Shown here: piece after piece, positions 1-9,556 of the stretch | Layout of the letters: each line of letters starts with the position of its first letter | How positions within the stretch are numbered: position 1 is the stretch's first letter | NCBI RefSeq assembly: GCF_040218065.1 | Contig: NZ_JAVJQE010000007.1 | Span: forward strand, 62,001-126,000 | Length of the DNA: 64,000 nucleotides | Reading direction: 5' to 3' | Source: Marivibrio sp040218065 | Lineage (GTDB): Bacteria; Pseudomonadota; Alphaproteobacteria; UBA8366; Aestuariispiraceae | Program-made: the position numbers and the translations under genes | The notes under the pieces: model-generated | What the model saw: only the letters and a program-made list of their open reading frames with translations | Told to the model about the DNA's origin: nothing | The model's database searches: none

Positions 1-1
1 T

Positions 2-1330
2 GAGGCGATCGGGGCGGCGAGCGATCCGGCGCCCTCGGCGCCGGCCGCCCGACCGCCCGGTCAATCCGGCGCGTCCCAGCCCGCCGCACCCCAGTCCGTC
101 GCACCCCAGCCCGCCGCATCCCAGTTGGCCGCGCCCCAAGTCGACGCGGCGCGCGACGGCCGGGCGCCCAGCATGGAGGACCCCGACGCGCCGCTTGAGA
201 CGGTGGAGGTGGCCGCCCTTGAGGTGAAGGCTGCGCCGCCGCCCGCCCCTCCCGTCATGCCGCGGATCAAGCCCGACCCGCCGCCGGCGTCCGCGGCCGC
301 GCCGTCGGCGCCGCCTTCGCAGCCGGTTACGCCCGATACGCTGGCGGCGCGCATCGCCACCGCCATCGACCGCGGCGAGGCGGGCGAGGTCGCGCGGCTC
401 GCCGATCAGTTGGGCCGCACCCAGTTGGCGGCGCTGACCACGGTGGCGGACGACCGCTACGGGGCGGGCGAACGCGCGTTGGTCGACCATGCCGTGCTGC
501 GGGGGCGCCGTCGCATCGCCGATATGTTGATCGAGCGCGGCCTGGCCCCCACGCCCGTCGCCCTGCACGCCGCCGTGGCCAACGCCGATCGGCCCGAACT
601 CGCGGGAACGGCGGCGTGGCTCGTCGAGCGCGGGGTCGACGTGAATGCGCGGCATGAGGGGCTGACCCCGCTGATGCGGGCGGCGCTGCGCGGACGCGCC
701 GATCTGGCGGAAACGCTGCTTGCCGCCGGCGCCGATCCGGGCGCGGCGACCGAGGACGGGCGCGTAGCCTCCGATTTCGCCCGGCGCGCCGGGCGACCGG
801 CCCTGCAGGAGACGCTGCTGCTGGCCGCGCAGGAGGAGCGCTATCGCGCGCTGATGCTGGGCTTCAGTTGGACCGACACGCTGGCGAGCCTCGATCAGCG
901 CACGGAAGTCTGCAAGGACATCGGCGACGACTTCACCGCGTGCAAGCTGCAGACGGACCCCTGGCTGGACGATGCGGCGGTGGTGGTCGGGCAGTTCGAC
1001 CGGCGCGCGGGCGACCGGCTGGTCGCCTTGCAGATCGACAGCCGCCCCTTCACCGACCCGACCGCCGCTAAACGGCGCTTCGAGGAGGTGGCGAGCGCGA
1101 TCGAGAGCCGCCTGCCGAGCGATCACGGCGGCTTCACCAACCGGCGCGCGCCCGACGGCGGCTCGTTCTTCCGCGCGCTGCGGCCTGAGATCAATCAGGG
1201 CGCCTATTTCGGCTATTGGCCGGACCACGACCGCGCGCGGCCGGTCTTCGTGCATCTGAAGCTGGCGGGGATCGACGACGCGCGGGGCTTCTACCGCATC
1301 GTCATCGGCAATCCGTTCCGGGCGAGCTAG
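2..1330 (+). CDS. Ankyrin-repeat protein with Ala/Pro-rich N-terminal region (5' end outside window)
   Basis: The reading frame is open back to the first bases of the window, so the true start lies upstream. The visible N-terminal part is a low-complexity Ala/Pro/Gln stretch. About 85 residues of ankyrin-type helical repeats follow (LHAAVANADRPELAG, GLTPLMRAALRGRADLAETLL, AGADPGAATEDG). The C-terminal ~150 residues match no family I recognise; they contain two Cys (EVCKDIGDDFTACKL) and end in GNPFRAS. Ankyrin repeats normally mediate protein binding, so no enzymatic role is proposed. The gene converges on the reductase gene downstream, and the two stop codons share one CTAG. Confidence 0.75.
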   Translation, partial: EAIGAASDPAPSAPAARPPGQSGASQPAAPQSVAPQPAASQLAAPQVDAARDGRAPSMEDPDAPLETVEVAALEVKAAPPPAPPVMPRIKPDPPPASAAAPSAPPSQPVTPDTLAARIATAIDRGEAGEVARLADQLGRTQLAALTTVADDRYGAGERALVDHAVLRGRRRIADMLIERGLAPTPVALHAAVANADRPELAGTAAWLVERGVDVNARHEGLTPLMRAALRGRADLAETLLAAGADPGAATEDGRVASDFARRAGRPALQETLLLAAQEERYRALMLGFSWTDTLASLDQRTEVCKDIGDDFTACKLQTDPWLDDAAVVVGQFDRRAGDRLVALQIDSRPFTDPTAAKRRFEEVASAIESRLPSDHGGFTNRRAPDGGSFFRALRPEINQGAYFGYWPDHDRARPVFVHLKLAGIDDARGFYRIVIGNPFRAS

Positions 1331-2607
1331 GAGCCCTTCGCGGCGGCCAGCATATCGTCCAGCGCGGTGAATTTGCGCCGCACGCGGCCCGCGCCGGCGC
1401 GCTCGGTCTCGGCGGCGTCGATCCGGCCCCAACCTTCCCAATCGACGGGCTGCGCGCCCGCGGCTTGCAGCCGCTCCAGGATCGCGCCGCGGCCCGGCCT
1501 GTCGGCGGGAGCGACTTCCTCGAGCACCTTGTCGGCGACGCCGTGCGCTTCGGCGCGGTTGAGCCCGATCGTCCCGCTCGGCCCGCGCTTGGCCCAACCG
1601 ACGACATAGAGGCCGGCGTCGATGCGCCCTTCGTCATTGGCGAGGCGCCCGCCGTCGGCGTCCACGCCTTCCGGCGCATCGGTACGGTATCCGATGCAGG
1701 AGACGACGAGATCCGCCGGCAGATCGACGTTTTCACCCGCGCCCTCCAGATCGGTCCGCGTGAAGCGCATCGCGGCTACGCGGCCGTCGTCGCCGGCGAC
1801 GCATTCCTCCGGCTGAAGATTGAACAGGAAGCGGATCCGTTTGCGCGCGCTCTTCACCGGCCCGGACGCCAGCTGCTGCAGCGCCGCGAAGCCCGGCGGG
1901 CTTTCTGCCCCCTCGTTGTCGCCCGCGACCAGGGCTGGATCGATCTCGACCGCCGCGTCGGCGAGCTCGCCCAGCTCCAACAGCTCGGTCGGCGTGAACT
2001 TCACCGCCTTCGCGCCGCGCCGGGCGACGATGCTGATCGTCTCCAACGGCGCGGCCTGCAGGGCGGCTTCGACCTCGGGGCTCAGGTCGGAATTCTCGAT
2101 CTCCGCGGCCGTCTTCGCCAACAGGCGGGCCGCGTCGATCGCGACGTTGCCGGCGCCGATCACCACCGCGTGGCGCACGCCGGCCAGATCGGCCGCGCGG
2201 TCTTCTGCGGCCGGGTGGTCGTTGATCCAGCGCGTGAAGGCGCCGGAGCCGACGACGCCCGGCAGATCTTCGCCCGCGACGCCGAGCGCGCGATCGCTCG
2301 GCGCGCCGACCGCAAGCACCACCGCGTCATAGGCCTGGCGCAAGTCGTCGAGGCTCAGCTCCCGGCCGATCTCCACATTGCCGAAGAAGCGGACCTCCGG
2401 CTTCTCCAGCGCCTTGGCCATGACCCGCGCGGCGGCCTTTGTGGTCTGATGGTCGGGCGCAACGCCCGCGCGCACCAGACCGAACGGGGTCGGCAGGCGG
2501 TCGAACACGTCGACCTCGACCGCGCCCTTGGCCTTCTTGCCCAGCCGTTCGGCCACATAGCAGCCGGCCGGGCCGCTGCCGACGATGGCGACCTTGAGGT
2601 GAGGCAT
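1327..2607 (-). CDS. Adrenodoxin-reductase/FprA-type NADP(H):ferredoxin oxidoreductase
   Basis: A 426-residue flavoprotein. The N-terminal FAD Rossmann motif is GSGPAGCYVAE, the NADP-binding motif is VIGAGNVAIDAARLL, and the C-terminal family block is GWAKRGPSGTIGLNR. This arrangement and length are typical of adrenodoxin reductase, FprA and eukaryotic-like ferredoxin reductases, which pass electrons from NADPH through FAD to a ferredoxin. It lies on the same strand as boxC-boxB, 203 bp downstream of boxB across a palindromic repeat. That suggests it supplies electrons to BoxB in place of the iron-sulfur reductase BoxA, which is not seen here; this role is inference. No ferredoxin gene is visible. 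ATG start with a purine-rich GGAGAG upstream. Confidence 0.87.
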   Translation of the reverse strand: MPHLKVAIVGSGPAGCYVAERLGKKAKGAVEVDVFDRLPTPFGLVRAGVAPDHQTTKAAARVMAKALEKPEVRFFGNVEIGRELSLDDLRQAYDAVVLAVGAPSDRALGVAGEDLPGVVGSGAFTRWINDHPAAEDRAADLAGVRHAVVIGAGNVAIDAARLLAKTAAEIENSDLSPEVEAALQAAPLETISIVARRGAKAVKFTPTELLELGELADAAVEIDPALVAGDNEGAESPPGFAALQQLASGPVKSARKRIRFLFNLQPEECVAGDDGRVAAMRFTRTDLEGAGENVDLPADLVVSCIGYRTDAPEGVDADGGRLANDEGRIDAGLYVVGWAKRGPSGTIGLNRAEAHGVADKVLEEVAPADRPGRGAILERLQAAGAQPVDWEGWGRIDAAETERAGAGRVRRKFTALDDMLAAAKGS

Positions 2608-2641
2608 GGAGCTCTCCGGAGCCGACGTGTGAAGAAGAAGG

Positions 2642-2795
2642 CCTTCCCCCTTGATGGGGGAAGGTTGGATGGGGGTGAGCGATCTTCTTCTCGGAAGATC
2701 GCCTCGGCGCCATGCGCCGAGATTTTATCGATGCGCGCCTGACGGCGCTCCGACCCCCACCCCGACCCTCCCCCATAAAGGGCGAGGGAGGGGGC
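2642..2795. repeat. BIME-like element: inverted pair of palindromic repeats with two inner hairpins
   Basis: The first unit is a perfect hairpin (CCTTCCCCC ttgat GGGGGAAGG, 2642-2664) followed by TTGGATGGGGGTG. The second unit (2753-2790) is the same sequence type in inverted orientation, with CCCTCCCCC/GGGCGAGGG arms and an adjoining CCCCCACCCCG. Between them are two further hairpins: GATCTTC/GAAGATC (2681-2700) and CTCGGCGC/GCGCCGAG (2703-2721). Such inverted pairs of extragenic palindromes resemble REP/BIME elements. It sits between boxB and the reductase gene and may terminate transcription or stabilise the boxCB mRNA. Confidence 0.7.
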
Positions 2796-2810
2796 GCGGA
2801 TTGAGCCGCC

Positions 2811-4235
2811 TCAGTGCAGCTTCACATACTCGTAGTCGACCGGCTTCGAGTCGATGCCGCGGTCCGGCGGGGCGATCCAGCCGGCCATCTTGCCGGGCTC
2901 GATCACCTGCTGCATCAGGCTCTTGACGTAGGCGCGGTCGGCCTCGGTCGGCAGCCAGGCGGTCTTCATCCGCTCGAACTCCTCGGCCGAGATCGGATTG
3001 CCTTCCGGATCGGTCGGGACGCCGGCCCAGGGGCCGACGGCGCGGCGGAAGCGGGTGGAGGGCAGCTTGATCTCGAAATCGACGCCGGCCTTCTTGATCA
3101 GACGGTTCCAGCGCGTGACGCCGATCGCGCAGTCCTTCACATAGGCTTGACGCACCATCTCGTTGACGGCGTTGCGCGCGGGCGCGCTTTCGATCGTCAT
3201 CCCGCCCGCGCCGTCCGGCACCGTCAGGTCGTAGGCGGCGTCGGCGAGGATGTGGTCTTCGAAGCTCGCCTCGTCCGGGCGGCCCTTCAGGCCGGCGGCG
3301 AAATAGGTGGCGGCGTTTGACGACTTCTCCGAGCCGAACAGATCCATGCAACTGGAGAACCAGAAGTTCACATAGCGCTGCAACAGCGGCAGATCGATCG
3401 CGCCGGCCTTGCGCACGGCCTCCGGGTCGTCGCTGTTGATCTCCTTCATCACCTCGAGCGCGCGCTTGACGATGCGCCCGATCCCGGTCTCGCCGACGAA
3501 CATGTGGTGCGCCTCCTCGGTCAGCATGAACTGACAGGTGCGCGCCAGCGGATCGAAGGCGCTTTCGGCCAGCGACTTCAGCTGGAACTTGCCGTCGCGG
3601 TCGGTGAAGTAGGTGAACATGAAGAACGACAGCCAGTCGTCGATCGGCTCGTTAAAGGTGCCCAGGATGCGCGGGTTGTCGCTGTCGCCGGAATGACGGT
3701 GCAGCAGCTCCTCGGCCTCCTCGCGGCCCTGGCGGCCGAAATGGGCGTGCAGCAGATAAACCATCGCCCACAGGTGACGGCCTTCCTCGACATTGACCTG
3801 GAACAGGTTGCGCAGGTCGTAGAGCGACGGGCAGGTCTGACCCAGCAAGCGCTGCTGCTCGACCGAGGCGGGCTCGGTGTCGCCTTGCGTGACGATCAGG
3901 TTGCGCAGCGCGGCGCGGTGTTCGCCCGGCACGTCCTGCCAGACCGGTTTGCCGAATTCATCGCCGAAGCCGATCGTGCGGTCCTTGTCCTGGTCGGCCA
4001 GGAAGATGCCCCAGCGATAGTCCGGCATCTTGACGTGCCCGAAGGTCGCCCAGCCCTTGGCGTCGACCGAGGTGGCCGTGCGCAGATAGACGTCGGAGGC
4101 CTGGAAGCCCTCAGGCCCCATCTCGGTCCACCAGTTGATGAAGTGCGGCTGCCAATGCTCCAGCGCGCGCTGCAAGGCCCGGTCGGTGGAGAGGTTGACG
4201 TTGTTGGGGATGCGTTCCTGATAATTGATCGACAT
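2811..4235 (-). CDS. boxB: Benzoyl-CoA 2,3-epoxidase subunit BoxB
   Basis: A 474-residue protein of the expected BoxB length. It is the diiron oxygenase that converts benzoyl-CoA to 2,3-epoxybenzoyl-CoA using O2 and reducing equivalents. Carboxylate and His ligands are visible at E121, E151-G-R-H154, D212 and E241-A-H-H244. Each is one residue on from the ligand positions I recall for Azoarcus evansii BoxB. The start MSINYQERIP was chosen because it gives the family N-terminus and follows boxC by 5 bp, implying one transcript. Together with BoxC this forms the aerobic CoA-dependent (box) benzoate pathway. BoxA, benzoate-CoA ligase and the aldehyde dehydrogenase BoxD are not in the window. Confidence 0.95.
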   Translation of the reverse strand: MSINYQERIPNNVNLSTDRALQRALEHWQPHFINWWTEMGPEGFQASDVYLRTATSVDAKGWATFGHVKMPDYRWGIFLADQDKDRTIGFGDEFGKPVWQDVPGEHRAALRNLIVTQGDTEPASVEQQRLLGQTCPSLYDLRNLFQVNVEEGRHLWAMVYLLHAHFGRQGREEAEELLHRHSGDSDNPRILGTFNEPIDDWLSFFMFTYFTDRDGKFQLKSLAESAFDPLARTCQFMLTEEAHHMFVGETGIGRIVKRALEVMKEINSDDPEAVRKAGAIDLPLLQRYVNFWFSSCMDLFGSEKSSNAATYFAAGLKGRPDEASFEDHILADAAYDLTVPDGAGGMTIESAPARNAVNEMVRQAYVKDCAIGVTRWNRLIKKAGVDFEIKLPSTRFRRAVGPWAGVPTDPEGNPISAEEFERMKTAWLPTEADRAYVKSLMQQVIEPGKMAGWIAPPDRGIDSKPVDYEYVKLH

Positions 4236-4240
4236 AGCGC

Positions 4241-5950
<1,710 letters not shown>

Positions 5951-6043
5951 CGGATGTCCCTTCCCTTGACGCCGACGCGGCCTGAACGCCCGGAGATCCG
6001 CAGGGCGCGGCGCGTCGCTTGGTTCATTCGCGTTTCTGATGGA

Positions 6044-6075
6044 TGCACTATAGTGCACTATACGCCGGCGCGCAA
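6044..6075 (-). promoter_or_regulatory. boxCB promoter with BoxR/BzdR-type operator
   Basis: Two overlapping perfect palindromes are present: TGCACTATAGTGCA (6044-6057) and TATAGTGCACTATA (6049-6062). The first has the TGCA-N6-TGCA form known for the benzoyl-CoA-responsive BzdR/BoxR repressors. On the minus strand a -35-like TTGCGC (6075-6070) lies 17 bp from TATAGT (6052-6047), so a bound repressor would cover the -10. Transcription would begin near 6040, leaving a ~90 nt leader before boxC. No boxR gene is present in the window. Confidence 0.7.
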
Positions 6076-6113
6076 GGAATTATGGTGCGTGTTTTGGGCG
6101 TTCGGCCGCCGGC

Positions 6114-6968
6114 TCACCCCAGGCGCAGGGGCTTGAGGCGCGGGTCGAGCGCATCGCGCAGCCCGTCGCCCAGCAGGTTGAGGCCGAGCACGGCGAGCAT
6201 GATCGCCGCGCCGGGGAAGACCGCCTGCAGCGGATGGGTGAACATGAAGGTCTGTGCGTCGGCCAGCATCTTGCCCCAGCTCGGCTCCGGCGGCTGGACG
6301 CCGAGGCCGAGATAGCTGAGCCCCGCTTCGGCCAGGATGGCGACGGCGAACTGGATCGTCGCCTGGACGATCAGTACGCCGGCGATGTTGGGCGCGACAT
6401 GGACCAGCGCGACGCCGAGGCGCGAGCGTCCGATGGCGGCGGCGGCGGTGACGAACGGGCGCGCCGCCACGCCGATCGCAGCCCCGCGCGCGACGCGGGC
6501 GAAAATCGCGATGTTGAAGATCCCGATCGCGACCACGGCGTTGACCGCGCCCGGCCCGTAGACGGCCGTGATCAACACGGCCGAGAGCACGGCGGGAAAG
6601 GCGAAGATAAGATCGCTCACCCTAGCGATCGCGGAATCGATCAACCCGCCGCGATTGAGCGCGGCGGCGAGCCCGAGCGGCGCGCCGATCCCGAGGCCCA
6701 GCCCGACGGCCGTCACGCCCACCGTGACGGAGGTGAGCGCGCCGCCCATCAGCAGGCTGAGCACGTCGCGTCCGAAATGATCGTTTCCCAGCGGATGGGC
6801 GAGGCTGGGTCCTTTCAGGCGGTTCAGCGCGTCCACCCCGTCGATCGGATAGGGCGTCCAAAACACGGCGAGCGCCGCGGCCGTCAGCACCATCCCCGCG
6901 ATCGCCCCGCCGATCACGAAGCTGGGATGACGGCGGCTCGCCCATAGGCGCTCGGCGGTGGGGCTCAT
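6114..6968 (-). CDS. Peptide/nickel-type ABC transporter permease (DppC family)
   Basis: A 284-residue inner-membrane permease. It has an N-terminal transmembrane helix, then the DppC/OppC-type signature GNDHFGRDVLS and several hydrophobic helices. The cytoplasmic ATPase-contacting region (EAA loop) reads AGLSYLGLGVQPPEPSWG, as in DppC. Its start ATG overlaps the stop of the upstream DppB-like gene by 4 bp, so the two permeases are translationally coupled. It ends 163 bp before boxC. The operon contains a binding protein and two peptidases, which suggests a peptide substrate. No ATP-binding subunit is found beside it. Confidence 0.9.
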   Translation of the reverse strand: MSPTAERLWASRRHPSFVIGGAIAGMVLTAAALAVFWTPYPIDGVDALNRLKGPSLAHPLGNDHFGRDVLSLLMGGALTSVTVGVTAVGLGLGIGAPLGLAAALNRGGLIDSAIARVSDLIFAFPAVLSAVLITAVYGPGAVNAVVAIGIFNIAIFARVARGAAIGVAARPFVTAAAAIGRSRLGVALVHVAPNIAGVLIVQATIQFAVAILAEAGLSYLGLGVQPPEPSWGKMLADAQTFMFTHPLQAVFPGAAIMLAVLGLNLLGDGLRDALDPRLKPLRLG

Positions 6969-7930
6969 CGCGCGTCTCCCCCGGCGGCGGCCGTGCGCGG
7001 GCGCGGGTCGATCGCGGCGTAGGCGAGGTCGACCAGCAGATTGACCAGAATGACGAAGCCGGAGAGCAGCAGCACCAGATCGCGCACGACGACCAGATCG
7101 CGCTGGAAGATCGACTGCAACAGCAACCGACCGAGTCCCGGCAGATAGAAGACGTTCTCGACGATCACCGCGCCCATCACCAGGAAGGCGAATTGAAGCC
7201 CCATGATGGTCGCGACCGGGATCATGGCGTTTCTGAGCGCGTGGCCGAACAGGACGCGGCGTTCGCTCAAACCCTTGGCGCGTGCGGTGCGGATATAGTC
7301 CTCGCCAAGCGTCTCCAGCATGGCGGAGCGCGCGACCCGCGCCAGGATCGCCGCCTCCGACAGAGCCAGCGCGACGGCGGGCAGGATGAGCGCCTTGATC
7401 GCCGGGCCGATCCCCGCCTCCCAGCCCGGAAAGCCGCCGGAGCTGAACAGGCCCCACTGCACCGCGAAGACCAGAATCAGCAGGATGCCGAACCAGAAGT
7501 TCGGCACGGCGAGACCGATTTGCGCGAAGCCGATCACGGCCCAATCTCCGGCGCTCCCGCGCCGGGTCGCCGCAAACACGCCGAGCGGCAGCGCCAAGAC
7601 GGTCGAGAGCGCGAAGGCGAGCAGCGCCAGCGGCGCGGAGAGCGCGATGCGCTCGGCCAGCATGTCGGCGATCGGCACGCCGTAGATGTGGCTGGTTCCC
7701 AGATCGCCGGTCAGCAGGCCGCCGATCCAGCCGCCGTAGCGCGCGACCGCCGGCCGGTCGAGACCCAGCTGCTCGCGCAGGGCCTTAAGGGTCTCCGCGT
7801 TCGCCTCGGTTCCCAGCAGGATCTGCGCCGCGTCGCCCGGCAGGACTTCCAAGGCCAGAAAGACGATCAGCGACGCGGCGACCAGCGTGCCGACGAACTG
7901 CAGCAGCCGATGGGCGGCGTAGGCCAACAT
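6965..7930 (-). CDS. Peptide/nickel-type ABC transporter permease (DppB family)
   Basis: A 321-residue permease with the family N-terminus (MLAYAAHRLLQFVGTLV), a long periplasmic loop (LLGTEANAETLKALREQLGLD) and the ATPase-contact region EDYIRTARAKGLSERRV, which matches the DppB/OppB EAA loop. It should pair with the following DppC-like protein to form the membrane channel. The gene lies 53 bp after the binding-protein gene on the same strand and overlaps dppC-like by 4 bp (ATGA). Substrate cannot be read from a permease; its neighbours point to peptides. Confidence 0.9.
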   Translation of the reverse strand: MLAYAAHRLLQFVGTLVAASLIVFLALEVLPGDAAQILLGTEANAETLKALREQLGLDRPAVARYGGWIGGLLTGDLGTSHIYGVPIADMLAERIALSAPLALLAFALSTVLALPLGVFAATRRGSAGDWAVIGFAQIGLAVPNFWFGILLILVFAVQWGLFSSGGFPGWEAGIGPAIKALILPAVALALSEAAILARVARSAMLETLGEDYIRTARAKGLSERRVLFGHALRNAMIPVATIMGLQFAFLVMGAVIVENVFYLPGLGRLLLQSIFQRDLVVVRDLVLLLSGFVILVNLLVDLAYAAIDPRPRTAAAGGDAR

Positions 7931-7983
7931 TCAGGGGGCCTCCGCCTCCCGGATCGCACGCGACGCAGGCGTCCGGCCCGCAG

Positions 7984-9483
7984 TCACTCCCACCGCACGG
8001 CGGTCAGATCGTTCGCCTGAACCGGCGCGTTCAGCCACAGCCCCTCCAGCCCGGCCTTCTTCACGCCGACCTTGGCCAATTGGAAAAGGAAGCCGTTGAC
8101 CTGATCGTCGGCGATCATCTCCTGCGCCTCGACCAGCAATTCGGCCCGCCGCACGGGATCGGCCTCGACCTCCAACTCCGCCATGTGGGCGACGAAAGAG
8201 GGGTTCTCATAGCCGAAGTAATAATCCTCGCGGGCGTAGATGCCGATATCCAAAGGCTCGGTATGGGAGACGATCGTGAAATCGAAGTCGTGCGGCGCCT
8301 TGAAGACCTCCGCCAGCCACTGACCCCATTCGACCGGCACCAGCTCCAGCTCGATGCCGACGGCCTTCAACTGCGCGGCGATGATCTCGCCCCCGCGCCG
8401 CGCGTATGTCGGCGGCGGCAGCTTCATCACCGCCCTCAGCGGCGTCTCGACGCCCGCCGCCTCCATCAGCTCCGCAGCCTTGGCGGGGTCGTAAGGGGCC
8501 GTCCCGGTGAGATCGATATAGGCCGGATGGTGCGGCGCGAAGTGGCTGCCGATCGGCGTGCCGAAGCCGAACATGGCGAGATCGATCAACGCTTGCCGGT
8601 CGATGGCGTGCTGGATCGCCCGGCGCACCCGGACGTCGGACCAGGGCGCGCGGCGGTGGTTGATCGACAGGATGGTCTCGCCCTCTGTCGTGCCGACATA
8701 GACGTCGAATCGCGGGTCGGCCTGGAACTGTCCGACGGTCTCCGGCGCGCCCATGTTGGGAAAGGCGTCGATGTCGCCGGCCAACAGCGCCGCCACCTGC
8801 GCGGCCGCGTCGGGGATGAACTTGAAGGTGGCGCGTTCCAGCGCGGGGGCGTCGCCCCAATAGGCGTCGTTGCGCTTCAGGCGCACATTATCGCCCTGCG
8901 TCCAGCCGTCGAAGGCGAAGGGGCCGGTGCCGATCGGATTGGTCTTGTTGGTTTCGGCCGTGGCCGGATCGACGATCACCGCATCGCCCCAGCCCATGTT
9001 CCACAAGAACAGCCCCTGCGGCTGCGTCAGCTCGATCACCAGGGTGTGGTCGTCCGGCGCGCTCATAGACTCGATCGCGGAAAAGAGCTGCTTCTGGGCG
9101 TTGACCGAGCCTTCCGCCATCGCGCGTTCGTAGGTGAATATGACGTCCTGCGCGTCGAAGTCGGCCCCGTCGTGGAACGTGACGCCGCGCCGCAGCGCGA
9201 AGGTGTAGGTCGTCCCGTCCTCGGAGATCTCCCAACTGCGCGCCAGCGCCGGCTGGACCGCGCCGGCGGCGTCGATCCGGGTGAGCCCCTCGAAGACGTT
9301 GGCGTAGACCACCTCGTCGATCGCGGCCGCGGCGCCGGCGGTCGGGTCCAGGTGCGGCGGCTCCAGCGTCATGCCGATGACGGCCGACGTCTCGCCCTGC
9401 GCCGAGGCGGTTCCCTGACCGGCGACGAGCGGGACGATCAGACAAAGGGCGGCGGCCAGGCCGGCGCGCAAGCGGTTCATCAT
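7984..9483 (-). CDS. ABC transporter periplasmic substrate-binding protein (family 5, DppA-like)
   Basis: A 499-residue family-5 solute-binding protein. The N-terminus is a Sec signal peptide (MMNRLRAGLAAALCLIVPLVAG, cleavage probably after ASA). Family motifs include LTRIDAAGAVQPALARSWEIS and YTFALRRGVTFHDG early, and ERATFKFIPD and RRAIQHAIDRQALID in the central part. The family binds di- or oligopeptides, nickel, opines or glutathione and delivers them to DppBC-type permeases. It sits between the P1 aminopeptidase gene (73 bp upstream, with a hairpin in the gap) and the permease genes, so a peptide or N-acyl-peptide ligand is likely. The specific ligand is unknown. Confidence 0.92.
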   Translation of the reverse strand: MMNRLRAGLAAALCLIVPLVAGQGTASAQGETSAVIGMTLEPPHLDPTAGAAAAIDEVVYANVFEGLTRIDAAGAVQPALARSWEISEDGTTYTFALRRGVTFHDGADFDAQDVIFTYERAMAEGSVNAQKQLFSAIESMSAPDDHTLVIELTQPQGLFLWNMGWGDAVIVDPATAETNKTNPIGTGPFAFDGWTQGDNVRLKRNDAYWGDAPALERATFKFIPDAAAQVAALLAGDIDAFPNMGAPETVGQFQADPRFDVYVGTTEGETILSINHRRAPWSDVRVRRAIQHAIDRQALIDLAMFGFGTPIGSHFAPHHPAYIDLTGTAPYDPAKAAELMEAAGVETPLRAVMKLPPPTYARRGGEIIAAQLKAVGIELELVPVEWGQWLAEVFKAPHDFDFTIVSHTEPLDIGIYAREDYYFGYENPSFVAHMAELEVEADPVRRAELLVEAQEMIADDQVNGFLFQLAKVGVKKAGLEGLWLNAPVQANDLTAVRWE

Positions 9484-9503
9484 GACGGTCTACCCCCGGA
9501 TGG

Positions 9504-9525
9504 CGGCGCGCCGATCCGCGCGCCG
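9504..9525. other. Intercistronic GC-rich hairpin before the binding-protein gene
   Basis: Arms CGGCGCGC and GCGCGCCG (8 bp) enclose a 6-nt loop. The hairpin sits between the P1 peptidase stop and the binding-protein start on the minus strand. Hairpins here commonly protect the downstream mRNA end and raise binding-protein output relative to its operon partners. There is no U-tract, so it is not a clear terminator. Confidence 0.5.
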
Positions 9526-9556
9526 TTTATGCTGTTGTAAGGAGGGAGCTTAGCAA

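Noticed and set aside
7931..7983. Missing ATP-binding subunit hidden in the peptide cassette
   Set aside because: All gaps in the cassette are under 80 bp, and no Walker A or ABC signature is encoded on either strand between 6.1 and 12 kb.
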